Below, piece by piece: positions 35,313-43,510 of a DNA stretch of 64,000 nucleotides; positions within the stretch are counted from its first letter, which is position 1, and each line of letters starts with the position of its first letter. A model generated the notes under the pieces. It ran no database searches. It had not been told where the DNA came from and saw nothing but the letters and a program-made list of their open reading frames with translations. Where the stretch lies: the NCBI GenBank assembly GCA_020632665.1, contig JACKFC010000024.1, forward strand, positions 1 through 64,000, read 5' to 3'. Source of the DNA: Deltaproteobacteria bacterium. GTDB taxonomy: Bacteria; Myxococcota_A; UBA9042. The translations under genes were made by a program, and so were the position numbers.

Positions 35313-36530
35313 ATGAAGGTCGTCTTCATCCAGCCGAGCTACCCGCTCGAGCAGCAGGATTTCTGCCGTGGCCTCAAGGAGGTCGGCGCACAGGTGATCG
35401 GCGTCGGCTCCGGCGCGGAGGCAGCGCAGCCGGCCAAGACGCGGCGCCACATCGACGCCTGGCTCGACGCCGGCAACCTGCTCGATATCGACGGTGCCGC
35501 GGTTCGGATCGCGCGGGCGGTGAACCACCTCGGCATCGACCGCGTCGAGTCGCTGTGGGAGCCGACGGTCGAGCTCGCCGCCAAGGTCCGCGAGCTGCTC
35601 GGCGTGCCGGGCATGAGCGTCGAGACGGCGCGCGGCTTCCGCGACAAGCAGGTGATGACCGACCGCGCCAAGGCCGCCGGCGTGCGCGTGCCGCATTCGT
35701 TCCGCATCCGCAGCGCGAAGGAGGCCTGGGAGGCGGCGGAGCAGATCGGCTTCCCGGTGATCTTCAAGCCGATCGCCGGCGCCGGCTCGGCCGATACCTT
35801 CCGCTGCGACGACGCCGACGCCTTCGCCCGCGTCCTCGGCCGCACCCGCCACGTCAGCGAGGCCGTGGTCGCGGAATTCGTCGACGGCGAAGAGTTCACC
35901 TGCGACAGCGTGGTCATCGACGGCAAACCCGTCTTCGAGAGCATCACCCGCTACTCGCCGCGGCCCTTGATCGCGCGCTCCGAGCAGTGGATCTCGCCGG
36001 CGCAGGTCACCTTTCGCAACCCGTACCGGCCCGACCTGATGCCGGGCATCGAGATGAGCCGCAAGGTCATCGCCGGCCTCGGCCTCGGCACCGGCTTCAC
36101 CCATATGGAGTGGTACCGCAGCAGCAAGGGCGAGGTCGTCTTCGGCGAGATCGGCGCCCGCAACGGCGGCGGTCACCTCGTCGACATGATGAATTGGAGC
36201 AACGACGCCGATATCTACCGCGAGTGGGCGCGTTCGGTCTGCTGGAAGAGCTTCGAGGCCCGCATTTCGCGCAAATACGCCGTCGGCATGGTCTTCAAGC
36301 GCGCGCTGGGCAACGGTCGGATCAAGGCCAAGGTCGGCGTCGAGCAGGCCACGGCGAAGTGCGGCCGTTGGCTGATCAGCGAGCAATTCCTGCCGATCGG
36401 CAGCCCGCGTCGGGATTGGAAGCAGACGCTCGTCTCGGACGGCTTCGCCGCGGTGCGCCACCCCGACGAAGAGGCCGTCAAGCAGATGATGGGCTATTGG
36501 ATCAAGGACGTGCAGCTCTTCGCCGGCTGA
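35313..36530 (+). CDS. ATP-grasp ligase, paralogue 2
   Basis: A 405-residue ATP-grasp protein, 30 bases after paralogue 1 and co-oriented, so likely co-transcribed. VVFIQPSYPLEQQDFCRGLKE (N-terminal), FPVIFKPIAGAGSADTFRC, VAEFVDGEEFTCDSVVIDG, HMEWYRSSKGEVVFGEIGAR and NDADIYREWARSV follow the same order as in paralogue 1. Its metal motif reads GEIGARNGGGH instead of GARPPG, so the pocket next to the ATP site differs and its substrate may too. ATG chosen by match with paralogue 1; no strong ribosome site is seen. The TGA is followed directly by a perfect palindrome. Confidence 0.87.
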   Translation: MKVVFIQPSYPLEQQDFCRGLKEVGAQVIGVGSGAEAAQPAKTRRHIDAWLDAGNLLDIDGAAVRIARAVNHLGIDRVESLWEPTVELAAKVRELLGVPGMSVETARGFRDKQVMTDRAKAAGVRVPHSFRIRSAKEAWEAAEQIGFPVIFKPIAGAGSADTFRCDDADAFARVLGRTRHVSEAVVAEFVDGEEFTCDSVVIDGKPVFESITRYSPRPLIARSEQWISPAQVTFRNPYRPDLMPGIEMSRKVIAGLGLGTGFTHMEWYRSSKGEVVFGEIGARNGGGHLVDMMNWSNDADIYREWARSVCWKSFEARISRKYAVGMVFKRALGNGRIKAKVGVEQATAKCGRWLISEQFLPIGSPRRDWKQTLVSDGFAAVRHPDEEAVKQMMGYWIKDVQLFAG

Positions 36531-36544
36531 TTGCAGCGCTGCAA
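36531..36544. promoter_or_regulatory. Perfect 14-base palindrome between ATP-grasp and lipoprotein genes
   Basis: TTGCAGCGCTGCAA is its own reverse complement and begins immediately after the stop codon of the ATP-grasp gene, 73 bases before the next gene. Possible operator. A weak promoter candidate for that gene follows (GTGCGC 36566-36571, 17 bases, TACCTT 36589-36594). Confidence 0.35.
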
Positions 36545-36617
36545 GTGCGGGGTCGCTCGCAAGCCGTGCGCAGGCCGACGGAGGCTGCTACCTTGCCGCC
36601 GCCTCGCCGGAGTCCGC

Positions 36618-39600
36618 ATGCACCCTCCCGACAATCCGCCCTGCCCACGACGGCCACGCGCGCTGCGGCTGCTCTTGCTGCTGCTCGTCCTGCTGCTCGC
36701 CGCGTCGTGCTCCAGTGAAGACACCCTCGCGCCGGGTCCCGCCGACGCCGACGCCAGCGCCCTCGATATCGGCGGCGACGTCGCGATCTTCGACGCCGAC
36801 ACCGGCCCCGGGGAGCCGCCGGATTGCCCGATCGGCTACCGCGTCTTCCCGCCGGACGCCGGCGCCGACGCGCAATGCGTGGTCGACGGCGCGCTGCAAT
36901 GCGCCCCCTGCAAGACCGACGCCGATTGCCTCGGCGGCTTCTGCACCACGGTCGACGGCGAGGGGCCGTTCTGCCTGATCCCGTGCAGCCCGAAGCTCGG
37001 CGACAGCTGCCCGGGCGGTCAGACCTGCACCCCGGTCGTCGGCGGCGACGGAGACGCCAGCGCCGCCGGCGTCTGCCGGCCGGACAACGGCAGCTGCAGC
37101 TGCGGCCCGGCGAGCGTCGGCGCCCAGCGCCCCTGCATCTCCAAGGCCTCGGGCTGCGAGGGCGAGCAGCGCTGCGAGGCCGGTGGATGGGCGATCTGCG
37201 ACGCGCCGGCAGCGACCGCCGAAGCCTGCAACGGCGTCGACGACGACTGCGACACGCAGATCGACGAGGGCCTCTCGGCTCCGTTCTCCTGCGTCCACAC
37301 CGGTGAATTCGGCACCTGCCCCGGCCAGGCGAGCTGCCAGGGTGCGGCCGGCTGGGTCTGCGACGCCCCCGCCGCGCTCGCCGAAGCCTGCAACGGTGTC
37401 GACGACGATTGCGACGGCCAGAGCGACGAGGATTTCCAGGTCGAGGGCGTCTTCTCGACCGACGCGCATTGCGGCGTCTGCGGCAACGATTGCACCGGCA
37501 AGGTGCTGCACGGCACCGCGGCCTGCGACGCGACGGCGCTGCCGCCCTTCTGCGCGGTCGCGGCGTGCGAGCCGGGCTACGTGCAGCAGGGCAACGCGTG
37601 CGTCCCGAAGACCGTCGGCGCCTGCGATCCCTGCCTGGTCGACAGCGATTGCGGCATCGTCGGCGCCTGCATCGCGACCAAGCAGAAGGGCCTGCCGGAG
37701 AACGTCTGCCTGCTCGGCTGCGACGCCGAGGGTGGATGCCCGGGCGGGCTCGCCTGCCAGACCATCGCCGGCGCCAAGCGTTGCGTGCCCAGCGAGCCGA
37801 CCTGCACCTGCGACGCGACCAACGCGGGCGCCAAGCGGTCCTGCAGCAAGAGCAGCTCGGCCGGCACCTGCGGCGGTCAAGAGACGTGCGTCCCGGGCGA
37901 CGGTTGGGTCGGCTGCAGCGCGCAGAATCCGGCCGCCGAGACCTGCAACGGCAAGGACGACGATTGTGACGGCAAGGTCGACGAGGGCGCCGGCGCGGGC
38001 GCCGACTGCCCGGTCAGCAACCCCTTCGGCGTCTGCACCGGCAAGACCATCTGCACCGGCACCGGCGGCCTGCTCTGCCAGGGCGAGGCGGCGAGCGCCG
38101 ACGTCTGCAACGGCGTCGACGACGATTGCGACGGCGAGACCGACGAAGGCGCGCTCGACCAGGCGACCGGCACCTACCATTCGCTGTTGCATTGCGGCGG
38201 CTGCTACCAGGCCTGCCCGCAGCCGACCGCAGCGCATTCCGAAGCGATCTGCGACGACGGCAAGGACAATGGCGCCGGCGGCAAGCCGACCTGCGCGGTG
38301 CAATGCGAGACCGGCTGGACCGACGCCAACGGCGACCTCGCCGACGGCTGCGAGTGCAAGACCGGCGCGACCGACGATGTGCCGGGCGGCGGCGACGACA
38401 ACTGCGACGGCGTCGACGGCAACGCCAGCAAGGCCATCTTCGTCGCGAAATGGGGCAACGACCTCTGGGAAGGCACGCCGGAGAAGCCGCTGCTCACGAT
38501 CGGCAAGGGCATCGGCAAGGCCGCGGCCGAGAACAAGCGCGACGTCTACGTCGGCGCCGGCGCCTTCAACGAGCAGGTGGTGCTGGCCGCGGGAGTCAGC
38601 GTCTGGGGCGGCTTCTCGGCCGACTTCGGCGCGCGCGACGCGACGGTCTACGAGACGCTGATCAGCCCGCCGGCGAGCGCCGGCGCCGCGGTGGGGGGCC
38701 AGGTCGCGACCCTTCGCTGCGAGAAGATCACCGGCACCGGCGAGAAGACCCGGGTCGACGGCGTCACCGTGATCGGCGGCTCGCCCAAGGGCGTCGGCAC
38801 CAGCACCTACGCCGTGCTGGCGATCGGCTGCGACGCGCGCTTCGAGCTGCGGGACAGCCGCATCCTCGCCGGCACCGGCGCCAAGGGCAGCGACGGCGGC
38901 GCGGGCGCCAACGGCATCCCCGGTGTGGCCGGCGCCCCCGGCAAGATCGCCGGCGACACCGGCCACAAGGGCTGCGGCTTCGGCGACTACAAGATCGGCG
39001 GCAGCGGCGGCGCGCGGACCTGCAGCGCGCCGGCCAGCGACGGCGCGACGCAGCAGATCGACGTCAGCGGCGGCACCGGCGGAACCTCGATCTGCCCGGA
39101 CTTCCACGAGAAGCTCAAACCGCCACAGTGTCCGCTCTTCGGCGGTGGCGGCCAATCGCAGAGCCAGGACCCGCTCGCGCGGGGCCAGAGCGGCAAGGGC
39201 GCCGGGCAATTCGCCGGCACCCCCGGCGTCGGCGGCGCCCCCGGCGCGGACGCCTATACCGAGCCGTTCAACGGCAAGGTGACGAGCTGCAACAACAAGA
39301 ACTATTCCTGCGAGAGCTGCCTGGTGCCGCTGATGGTCCGCACCGGCGGCACCGGCGCGCCCGGCAAATCCGGCTCGTTCGGCAATGGCGGCAGCGGCGG
39401 TAGCGGCGGCGTCGCGACCGAGTCGGGCTGGGTCGGCAAGGTCGGCAACGACGGCGGCGACGGACGGCACGGCGGCGGCGGCGGCGGCGGCGGCTCCGGT
39501 GGCGGCGTCGAGACGATCAGCTGCGAGAAAGAAGCCGGCTTCGACGACCTCGGCGGCTCGGGCGGCGGCGGCGGCTCGGGTGGCTGCGGCGGCGAAGGTG

Positions 39601-40058
39601 GCGCGGGCGGCGGTCCCGGCGGCGCGTCGTTCGGCATCTACCTCTGGGTCCAGGGTGGCAGCGTCCCGGTCCTGAGCGGCAATGTGGTCCACGGCGGCGT
39701 CGGCGGCGACGGCGGCGCAGGCGGCCCGGGCGGCTGGGGCGGCCCCGGCGCGCCGGGTGGTGCGGGCGGCGAGGGCACGCCGGAGATCGAGATCTCCGGC
39801 TGCGCGCCCGAAGGCGGCGAAGGTGGCGAAGGCGGTGACGGCGGGTCCGGCGGCGGCGGAGGTGGCGGCGCGGGCGGCCCGGCGATCCTGATCGCGGCGA
39901 AGGGCGTCCCCACGGCGTGGACGGGCCAGGTCGCGCAGCAGAATACGCTCGCCAAGCTCGGCCTGCCCGGCAAGGGCGGCACCGGCGGCGCGGCGGCTCC
40001 GGGGACCGGTGTCGACGGCGTCGCAGGCGAGCAAGCGCTGGTGCGGAGGTGGCCATGA
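36618..40058 (+). CDS. Giant Cys-rich, Gly-rich lipoprotein with MopE-type metal-binding motifs
   Basis: A 1,146-residue lipoprotein (signal of consecutive Leu ending LLAASCSS). Order: Asp/Ala-rich linker; Cys-rich repeats to about residue 580 including four CNGxDDDCDxxxDE motifs (CNGVDDDCDTQIDEG first, then three with CDG) and a shortened DDNCDGVDGN; a parallel beta-helix-like DUF1565-type segment from about residue 610 (AIFVAKWGNDLWEGTPEKPL); and a Gly-rich C-terminal half with collagen-like GG-x-GG-x repeats. MopE motifs bind copper in Methylococcus; here they may bind calcium or other metals. Probably a surface or secreted adhesin-like protein. ATG by signal peptide. Paralogue of the next gene. 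Confidence 0.85.
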   Translation: MHPPDNPPCPRRPRALRLLLLLLVLLLAASCSSEDTLAPGPADADASALDIGGDVAIFDADTGPGEPPDCPIGYRVFPPDAGADAQCVVDGALQCAPCKTDADCLGGFCTTVDGEGPFCLIPCSPKLGDSCPGGQTCTPVVGGDGDASAAGVCRPDNGSCSCGPASVGAQRPCISKASGCEGEQRCEAGGWAICDAPAATAEACNGVDDDCDTQIDEGLSAPFSCVHTGEFGTCPGQASCQGAAGWVCDAPAALAEACNGVDDDCDGQSDEDFQVEGVFSTDAHCGVCGNDCTGKVLHGTAACDATALPPFCAVAACEPGYVQQGNACVPKTVGACDPCLVDSDCGIVGACIATKQKGLPENVCLLGCDAEGGCPGGLACQTIAGAKRCVPSEPTCTCDATNAGAKRSCSKSSSAGTCGGQETCVPGDGWVGCSAQNPAAETCNGKDDDCDGKVDEGAGAGADCPVSNPFGVCTGKTICTGTGGLLCQGEAASADVCNGVDDDCDGETDEGALDQATGTYHSLLHCGGCYQACPQPTAAHSEAICDDGKDNGAGGKPTCAVQCETGWTDANGDLADGCECKTGATDDVPGGGDDNCDGVDGNASKAIFVAKWGNDLWEGTPEKPLLTIGKGIGKAAAENKRDVYVGAGAFNEQVVLAAGVSVWGGFSADFGARDATVYETLISPPASAGAAVGGQVATLRCEKITGTGEKTRVDGVTVIGGSPKGVGTSTYAVLAIGCDARFELRDSRILAGTGAKGSDGGAGANGIPGVAGAPGKIAGDTGHKGCGFGDYKIGGSGGARTCSAPASDGATQQIDVSGGTGGTSICPDFHEKLKPPQCPLFGGGGQSQSQDPLARGQSGKGAGQFAGTPGVGGAPGADAYTEPFNGKVTSCNNKNYSCESCLVPLMVRTGGTGAPGKSGSFGNGGSGGSGGVATESGWVGKVGNDGGDGRHGGGGGGGGSGGGVETISCEKEAGFDDLGGSGGGGGSGGCGGEGGAGGGPGGASFGIYLWVQGGSVPVLSGNVVHGGVGGDGGAGGPGGWGGPGAPGGAGGEGTPEIEISGCAPEGGEGGEGGDGGSGGGGGGGAGGPAILIAAKGVPTAWTGQVAQQNTLAKLGLPGKGGTGGAAAPGTGVDGVAGEQALVRRWP

Positions 40059-43000
40059 GCACGTCCATGTCCATCCGTCTTTCCCGATTGGCCGTGGTGC
40101 TGTTCGGCGTGCTCGGCGGCTGCAGCACACCCGACGAGGTGGCGCGGCAGGACGCCGGCGCCGGCGACGCCGATTTGCTCGGCGACGGCATGATCGACGC
40201 CGCGGTGAACACCGAGTGCGTGCCGGCGTGCCTGGCCGGCTACGTCTGCGCCCAGCCCGACCCGACGACTTCGGCCCGATGCGTGGTCGATCCGGCGCGG
40301 GCCTGTGCGCCGTGTGCCAACGACGTCAGCTGCCTCGGTGGCCGCTGCGAAGCGATCTCCGGCGAAGGCGCGTTCTGCATGATCCCGTGCGCCGTGGCGG
40401 CCTCGCATTGCCCCGAAGGCTTCAGCTGCGAGGCCGACACCAGCAGCCCCGAAGGCGGCCTGTGTCGGCCCGTCGCGGCCAGCTGCACCTGCTACCCCGA
40501 CCGCGCCGGAACCGCGCGGCCGTGCGACGGCGGGCCCGACGCCCCTTGCGGCGCGCTGGAGCTCTGCACCGCGACCGGCTGGACGTCGTGCACGCCCATC
40601 GAGGTCAAGGCCGAGACCTGCAACGGCGAGGACGACGATTGCGACGGCAGCACCGACGAAGACACCGCGCCAGCCGATCTCTGCAGCGTCAGCAACGCGT
40701 TCGGTACCTGCACGGGCGGCTACGTCTGTGATCCGGACCAGGGCGTCGTCTGCGCCGCGGCCGAAGCCGGCGAGGAGATCTGCGACGGCCTCGACAACGA
40801 CTGCGACGGCACCACCGACGAGCCCTGGCGGCAGGGCGCGTTCACCATCGCCGACGCGCATTGCGGCGTCTGCGGCAATAGCTGCGCCGGCGTCTTCGCC
40901 AACGCGACCGGCATCTGCGACGCCAGCACTTCGCCGCCGCATTGCGCGATCGGCGATTGCGCCCAGGGCTACCGCAAGGAGAGCGTGCCCGACCCGAGCA
41001 AGCCCTCGGGCAGCACGACCATCTGCGCCCCGATCCCCGCCGATCCCTGCGGCGCGTGCGGCACCGACGCCGATTGCGCGGTCGGGCTGCAATGCGTCGA
41101 CGTCAAGCTCGACGGCACCGGTGTGAGCGGCGCCAAGCATTGTGCACCGAGCTGTGACGGCGGCTGCCCGACCGGCTTCACCTGCTCCGCCGGGCGCTGC
41201 AGCCCCGGGGTCGGCGCGTGCTCCTGCACCACCAAGCAGCTCGGGCAGAGCCGGGCCTGCAGCCTGAGCAACGACCTCGGCACCTGCATCGGCAGCCAGA
41301 TCTGCGGCAACGACGGCTGGTCGAACTGCAAGGGCAAGGCACCGGGCGTCGACGTCTGCAACGGCGTCGACGACGACTGCGACGGCGCGGTCGACGAAGC
41401 CGCTGGCGCCGGCGAGGAATGCGCGTTCACCAACGCCTTCGGCACCTGCCCCGGGGTGTTGGGCTGCTTCGGCGGGGCCGGCAGCCTCTGCCTCGGGACG
41501 GCGCCGGCCGCCGACCTCTGCAACGGCAAGGACGACGACTGCGACGGCGAGACCGACAAGGGCTACCTCGACGCGGCCAGCGGCCTGTACCTCCACCCGC
41601 AGCATTGCGGCGCCTGCAACCAGCCGTGCCCGCAGAGCTTCGGCCCGCACGGCTTCGCCGTCTGCAACAACGTCAAGGGGCTCGCCAGCTGCGGGATGGG
41701 CTGCGACACGGGCTGGGTCGACGTCGACGGCAAGGGCTGGAACGGCTGCGAATGCAAGAAGGTCGCGGACGTCGACGAGCCCGGCGGCGGGGACGACAAC
41801 TGCGACGGCGTCGACGGCGAACTCGACCAGGCCATCTTCGTCGCCACCGACGGCAGCGACGGCTTCCCCGGCACCCGCGACAAGCCCGTCCGCACCGTCG
41901 GCAAGGGGCTCGAACTCGCCGTGCAGAAGAACAAGCGCGACGTCTACGTCGCCGGTGGTAGCTATGCGGGCGACGTCACGCTCGCCGACGGCAAGCGCAT
42001 CTTCGGCGGCTTCGCCAAGGGCTTCGTCGCCCGAGATCCGAAGGCTTGGGAGAGCGTGCTGCTCGGCGCGGCGGCGGCCAGCGGCGACACCGTCGCGGTG
42101 CGCTGCGACGCCATCGCGGGGCCGGGCGAGCCGACGCTGCTGGCCGGCTTCACCATCCTCGGCGCGAACGCGTCGGCGAAGGGGCGCTCTTCGGTCGCGC
42201 TGCGCAGCACCGGCTGTGGCAAGCGGGTCCGGCTGCAGGAGCTGCGCCTGCTCGCCGGCGACGGGGCGGAGGGGACGGCCGGTACGTCCGGTGCCGACGG
42301 GGCAAACGGCGCGCCCGGCGGCGTCGGCAAGCTGGCCAAGGATATCGGCCACAAGACCTGCGTCGCCAAGGACCACAACGTCGGCGGCGCGGGCGGCAAG
42401 CTCAGCTGCAACAACGACGGCGCCAAGGCGACCAACGTCTCCGGTGGCGACGGCGGCGACGCGATCTGCCCCGACTTCCACGACGTCATCAGCCCGCCGA
42501 AATGCGCGGTCGACGCCGATTGGTCGCAGAAGCAGGACAAGGCCGAGGTCGGCAAGGACGGCTCCGGCAGCGACGCTGGCAGCGGCGGTGCGGCCGGCTG
42601 GGACAGCACGATCGAGCCGATGAACGGCCAGCTGACCAGCTGCAAGGCCGACTTCGAAGGCTGCATCAAATGCGAGACCGGCGACCACAAGACCACTGGC
42701 AACTCGGGGACCTTCGGCAAGGACGGCGCGCTCGGCGTCGGCGGTGGCGCGAGCGCCGCGGTCGGCACGCCAGTTGACGGTAGCTTCTCCCCGCCGACCG
42801 GCGGCACCGGCGGCGCCGGGAGTCACGGCAGCGGCGGCGGTGGAGGCGGCGCTGCGGGCGGCATCGAGGTGATCGGCTGCCAAGGCAACGCCGGCTTCAC
42901 CGATATCGGCGGTTCCGGCGGCGGCGGCGGTTCGGGTGGCTGCGCCGGTCGCGGCGGCAAGGGCGGCAGCGGTGGCGGCGGCAGCTTCGCGCTGTGGATC

Positions 43001-43414
43001 GCCCCAGCTCCGGACGGATCGCTGCCGGTGGTCGAGGCTGTGGTGCTGGCCGGCGGAACCGGTGGCGCGGGCGGCGCAGGTGGCGCCGGCGGCTTGGGCG
43101 GCTTCGGCGGCTTCGGTGGCCAGGCCGGCCAGGGCAAGCCCGGGCAGTCCAATACCTTCTGCACCGTCCGCGGCGGCAACGGCGGCGGCGGCGGCAACGG
43201 CGGACACGGCGGCGGCGGCGGCGGCGGCAACGGCGGGCCGAGCTGGCTGCTGACCACGGTCGGCGTCGCGCAGGCCGCGATCCCGGCCCTGGAGAAGGGT
43301 GTGACCTACGAGACGCTCGGCCTCGGCGGCCCCGGTGGCCCGGGCGGCAGCTCGGCCGGCAAGGCCGGCGCCTCGGGCAAGACCGGGCCGGTGGCCAAGC
43401 GCAAGAGCTTCTAG
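40055..43414 (+). CDS. Giant Cys-rich, Gly-rich lipoprotein, tandem paralogue
   Basis: A 1,119-residue lipoprotein (lipobox LGGC) with the same order as the preceding protein: Cys-rich N-terminal repeats with four MopE-like motifs (CNGEDDDCDGSTDED, CDGLDNDCDGTTDEP, CNGVDDDCDGAVDEA, CNGKDDDCDGETDKG) and DNCDGVDGE; then AIFVATDGSDGFPGTRDKPV and IFGGFAKGF (DUF1565-like); then a Gly-rich C-terminal half with many GGxGG units. The match with the preceding gene continues from end to end, e.g. ICPDFHD versus ICPDFHE. GGAGGT precedes the ATG, which overlaps the previous stop by four bases, so the two are translated together. Confidence 0.85.
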   Translation: MSTSMSIRLSRLAVVLFGVLGGCSTPDEVARQDAGAGDADLLGDGMIDAAVNTECVPACLAGYVCAQPDPTTSARCVVDPARACAPCANDVSCLGGRCEAISGEGAFCMIPCAVAASHCPEGFSCEADTSSPEGGLCRPVAASCTCYPDRAGTARPCDGGPDAPCGALELCTATGWTSCTPIEVKAETCNGEDDDCDGSTDEDTAPADLCSVSNAFGTCTGGYVCDPDQGVVCAAAEAGEEICDGLDNDCDGTTDEPWRQGAFTIADAHCGVCGNSCAGVFANATGICDASTSPPHCAIGDCAQGYRKESVPDPSKPSGSTTICAPIPADPCGACGTDADCAVGLQCVDVKLDGTGVSGAKHCAPSCDGGCPTGFTCSAGRCSPGVGACSCTTKQLGQSRACSLSNDLGTCIGSQICGNDGWSNCKGKAPGVDVCNGVDDDCDGAVDEAAGAGEECAFTNAFGTCPGVLGCFGGAGSLCLGTAPAADLCNGKDDDCDGETDKGYLDAASGLYLHPQHCGACNQPCPQSFGPHGFAVCNNVKGLASCGMGCDTGWVDVDGKGWNGCECKKVADVDEPGGGDDNCDGVDGELDQAIFVATDGSDGFPGTRDKPVRTVGKGLELAVQKNKRDVYVAGGSYAGDVTLADGKRIFGGFAKGFVARDPKAWESVLLGAAAASGDTVAVRCDAIAGPGEPTLLAGFTILGANASAKGRSSVALRSTGCGKRVRLQELRLLAGDGAEGTAGTSGADGANGAPGGVGKLAKDIGHKTCVAKDHNVGGAGGKLSCNNDGAKATNVSGGDGGDAICPDFHDVISPPKCAVDADWSQKQDKAEVGKDGSGSDAGSGGAAGWDSTIEPMNGQLTSCKADFEGCIKCETGDHKTTGNSGTFGKDGALGVGGGASAAVGTPVDGSFSPPTGGTGGAGSHGSGGGGGGAAGGIEVIGCQGNAGFTDIGGSGGGGGSGGCAGRGGKGGSGGGGSFALWIAPAPDGSLPVVEAVVLAGGTGGAGGAGGAGGLGGFGGFGGQAGQGKPGQSNTFCTVRGGNGGGGGNGGHGGGGGGGNGGPSWLLTTVGVAQAAIPALEKGVTYETLGLGGPGGPGGSSAGKAGASGKTGPVAKRKSF

Positions 43415-43437
43415 TCTCTCTGTTCTCGGGGCTGCTC

Positions 43438-43457
43438 GCGGCCGTCTAGCCGGCCGC
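43438..43457. terminator. Hairpin after the lipoprotein pair
   Basis: A 7-bp perfect GC stem GCGGCCG/CGGCCGC around loop TCTAGC, 24 bases after the stop and 54 bases before the next gene. No T-run follows, so it may be a weak terminator or an mRNA stabiliser. Confidence 0.35.
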
Positions 43458-43510
43458 TGCGAGTTGCGCCATCCTCGCGCCGAGGTCCGTGTCGGACCGC
43501 CGAGGCCACC

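Noticed and set aside
39340..43260. CRISPR-like or collagen-like array from Gly-rich repeats
   Set aside because: Repeats are in-frame GGC codons within long genes, of irregular length and without spacers.
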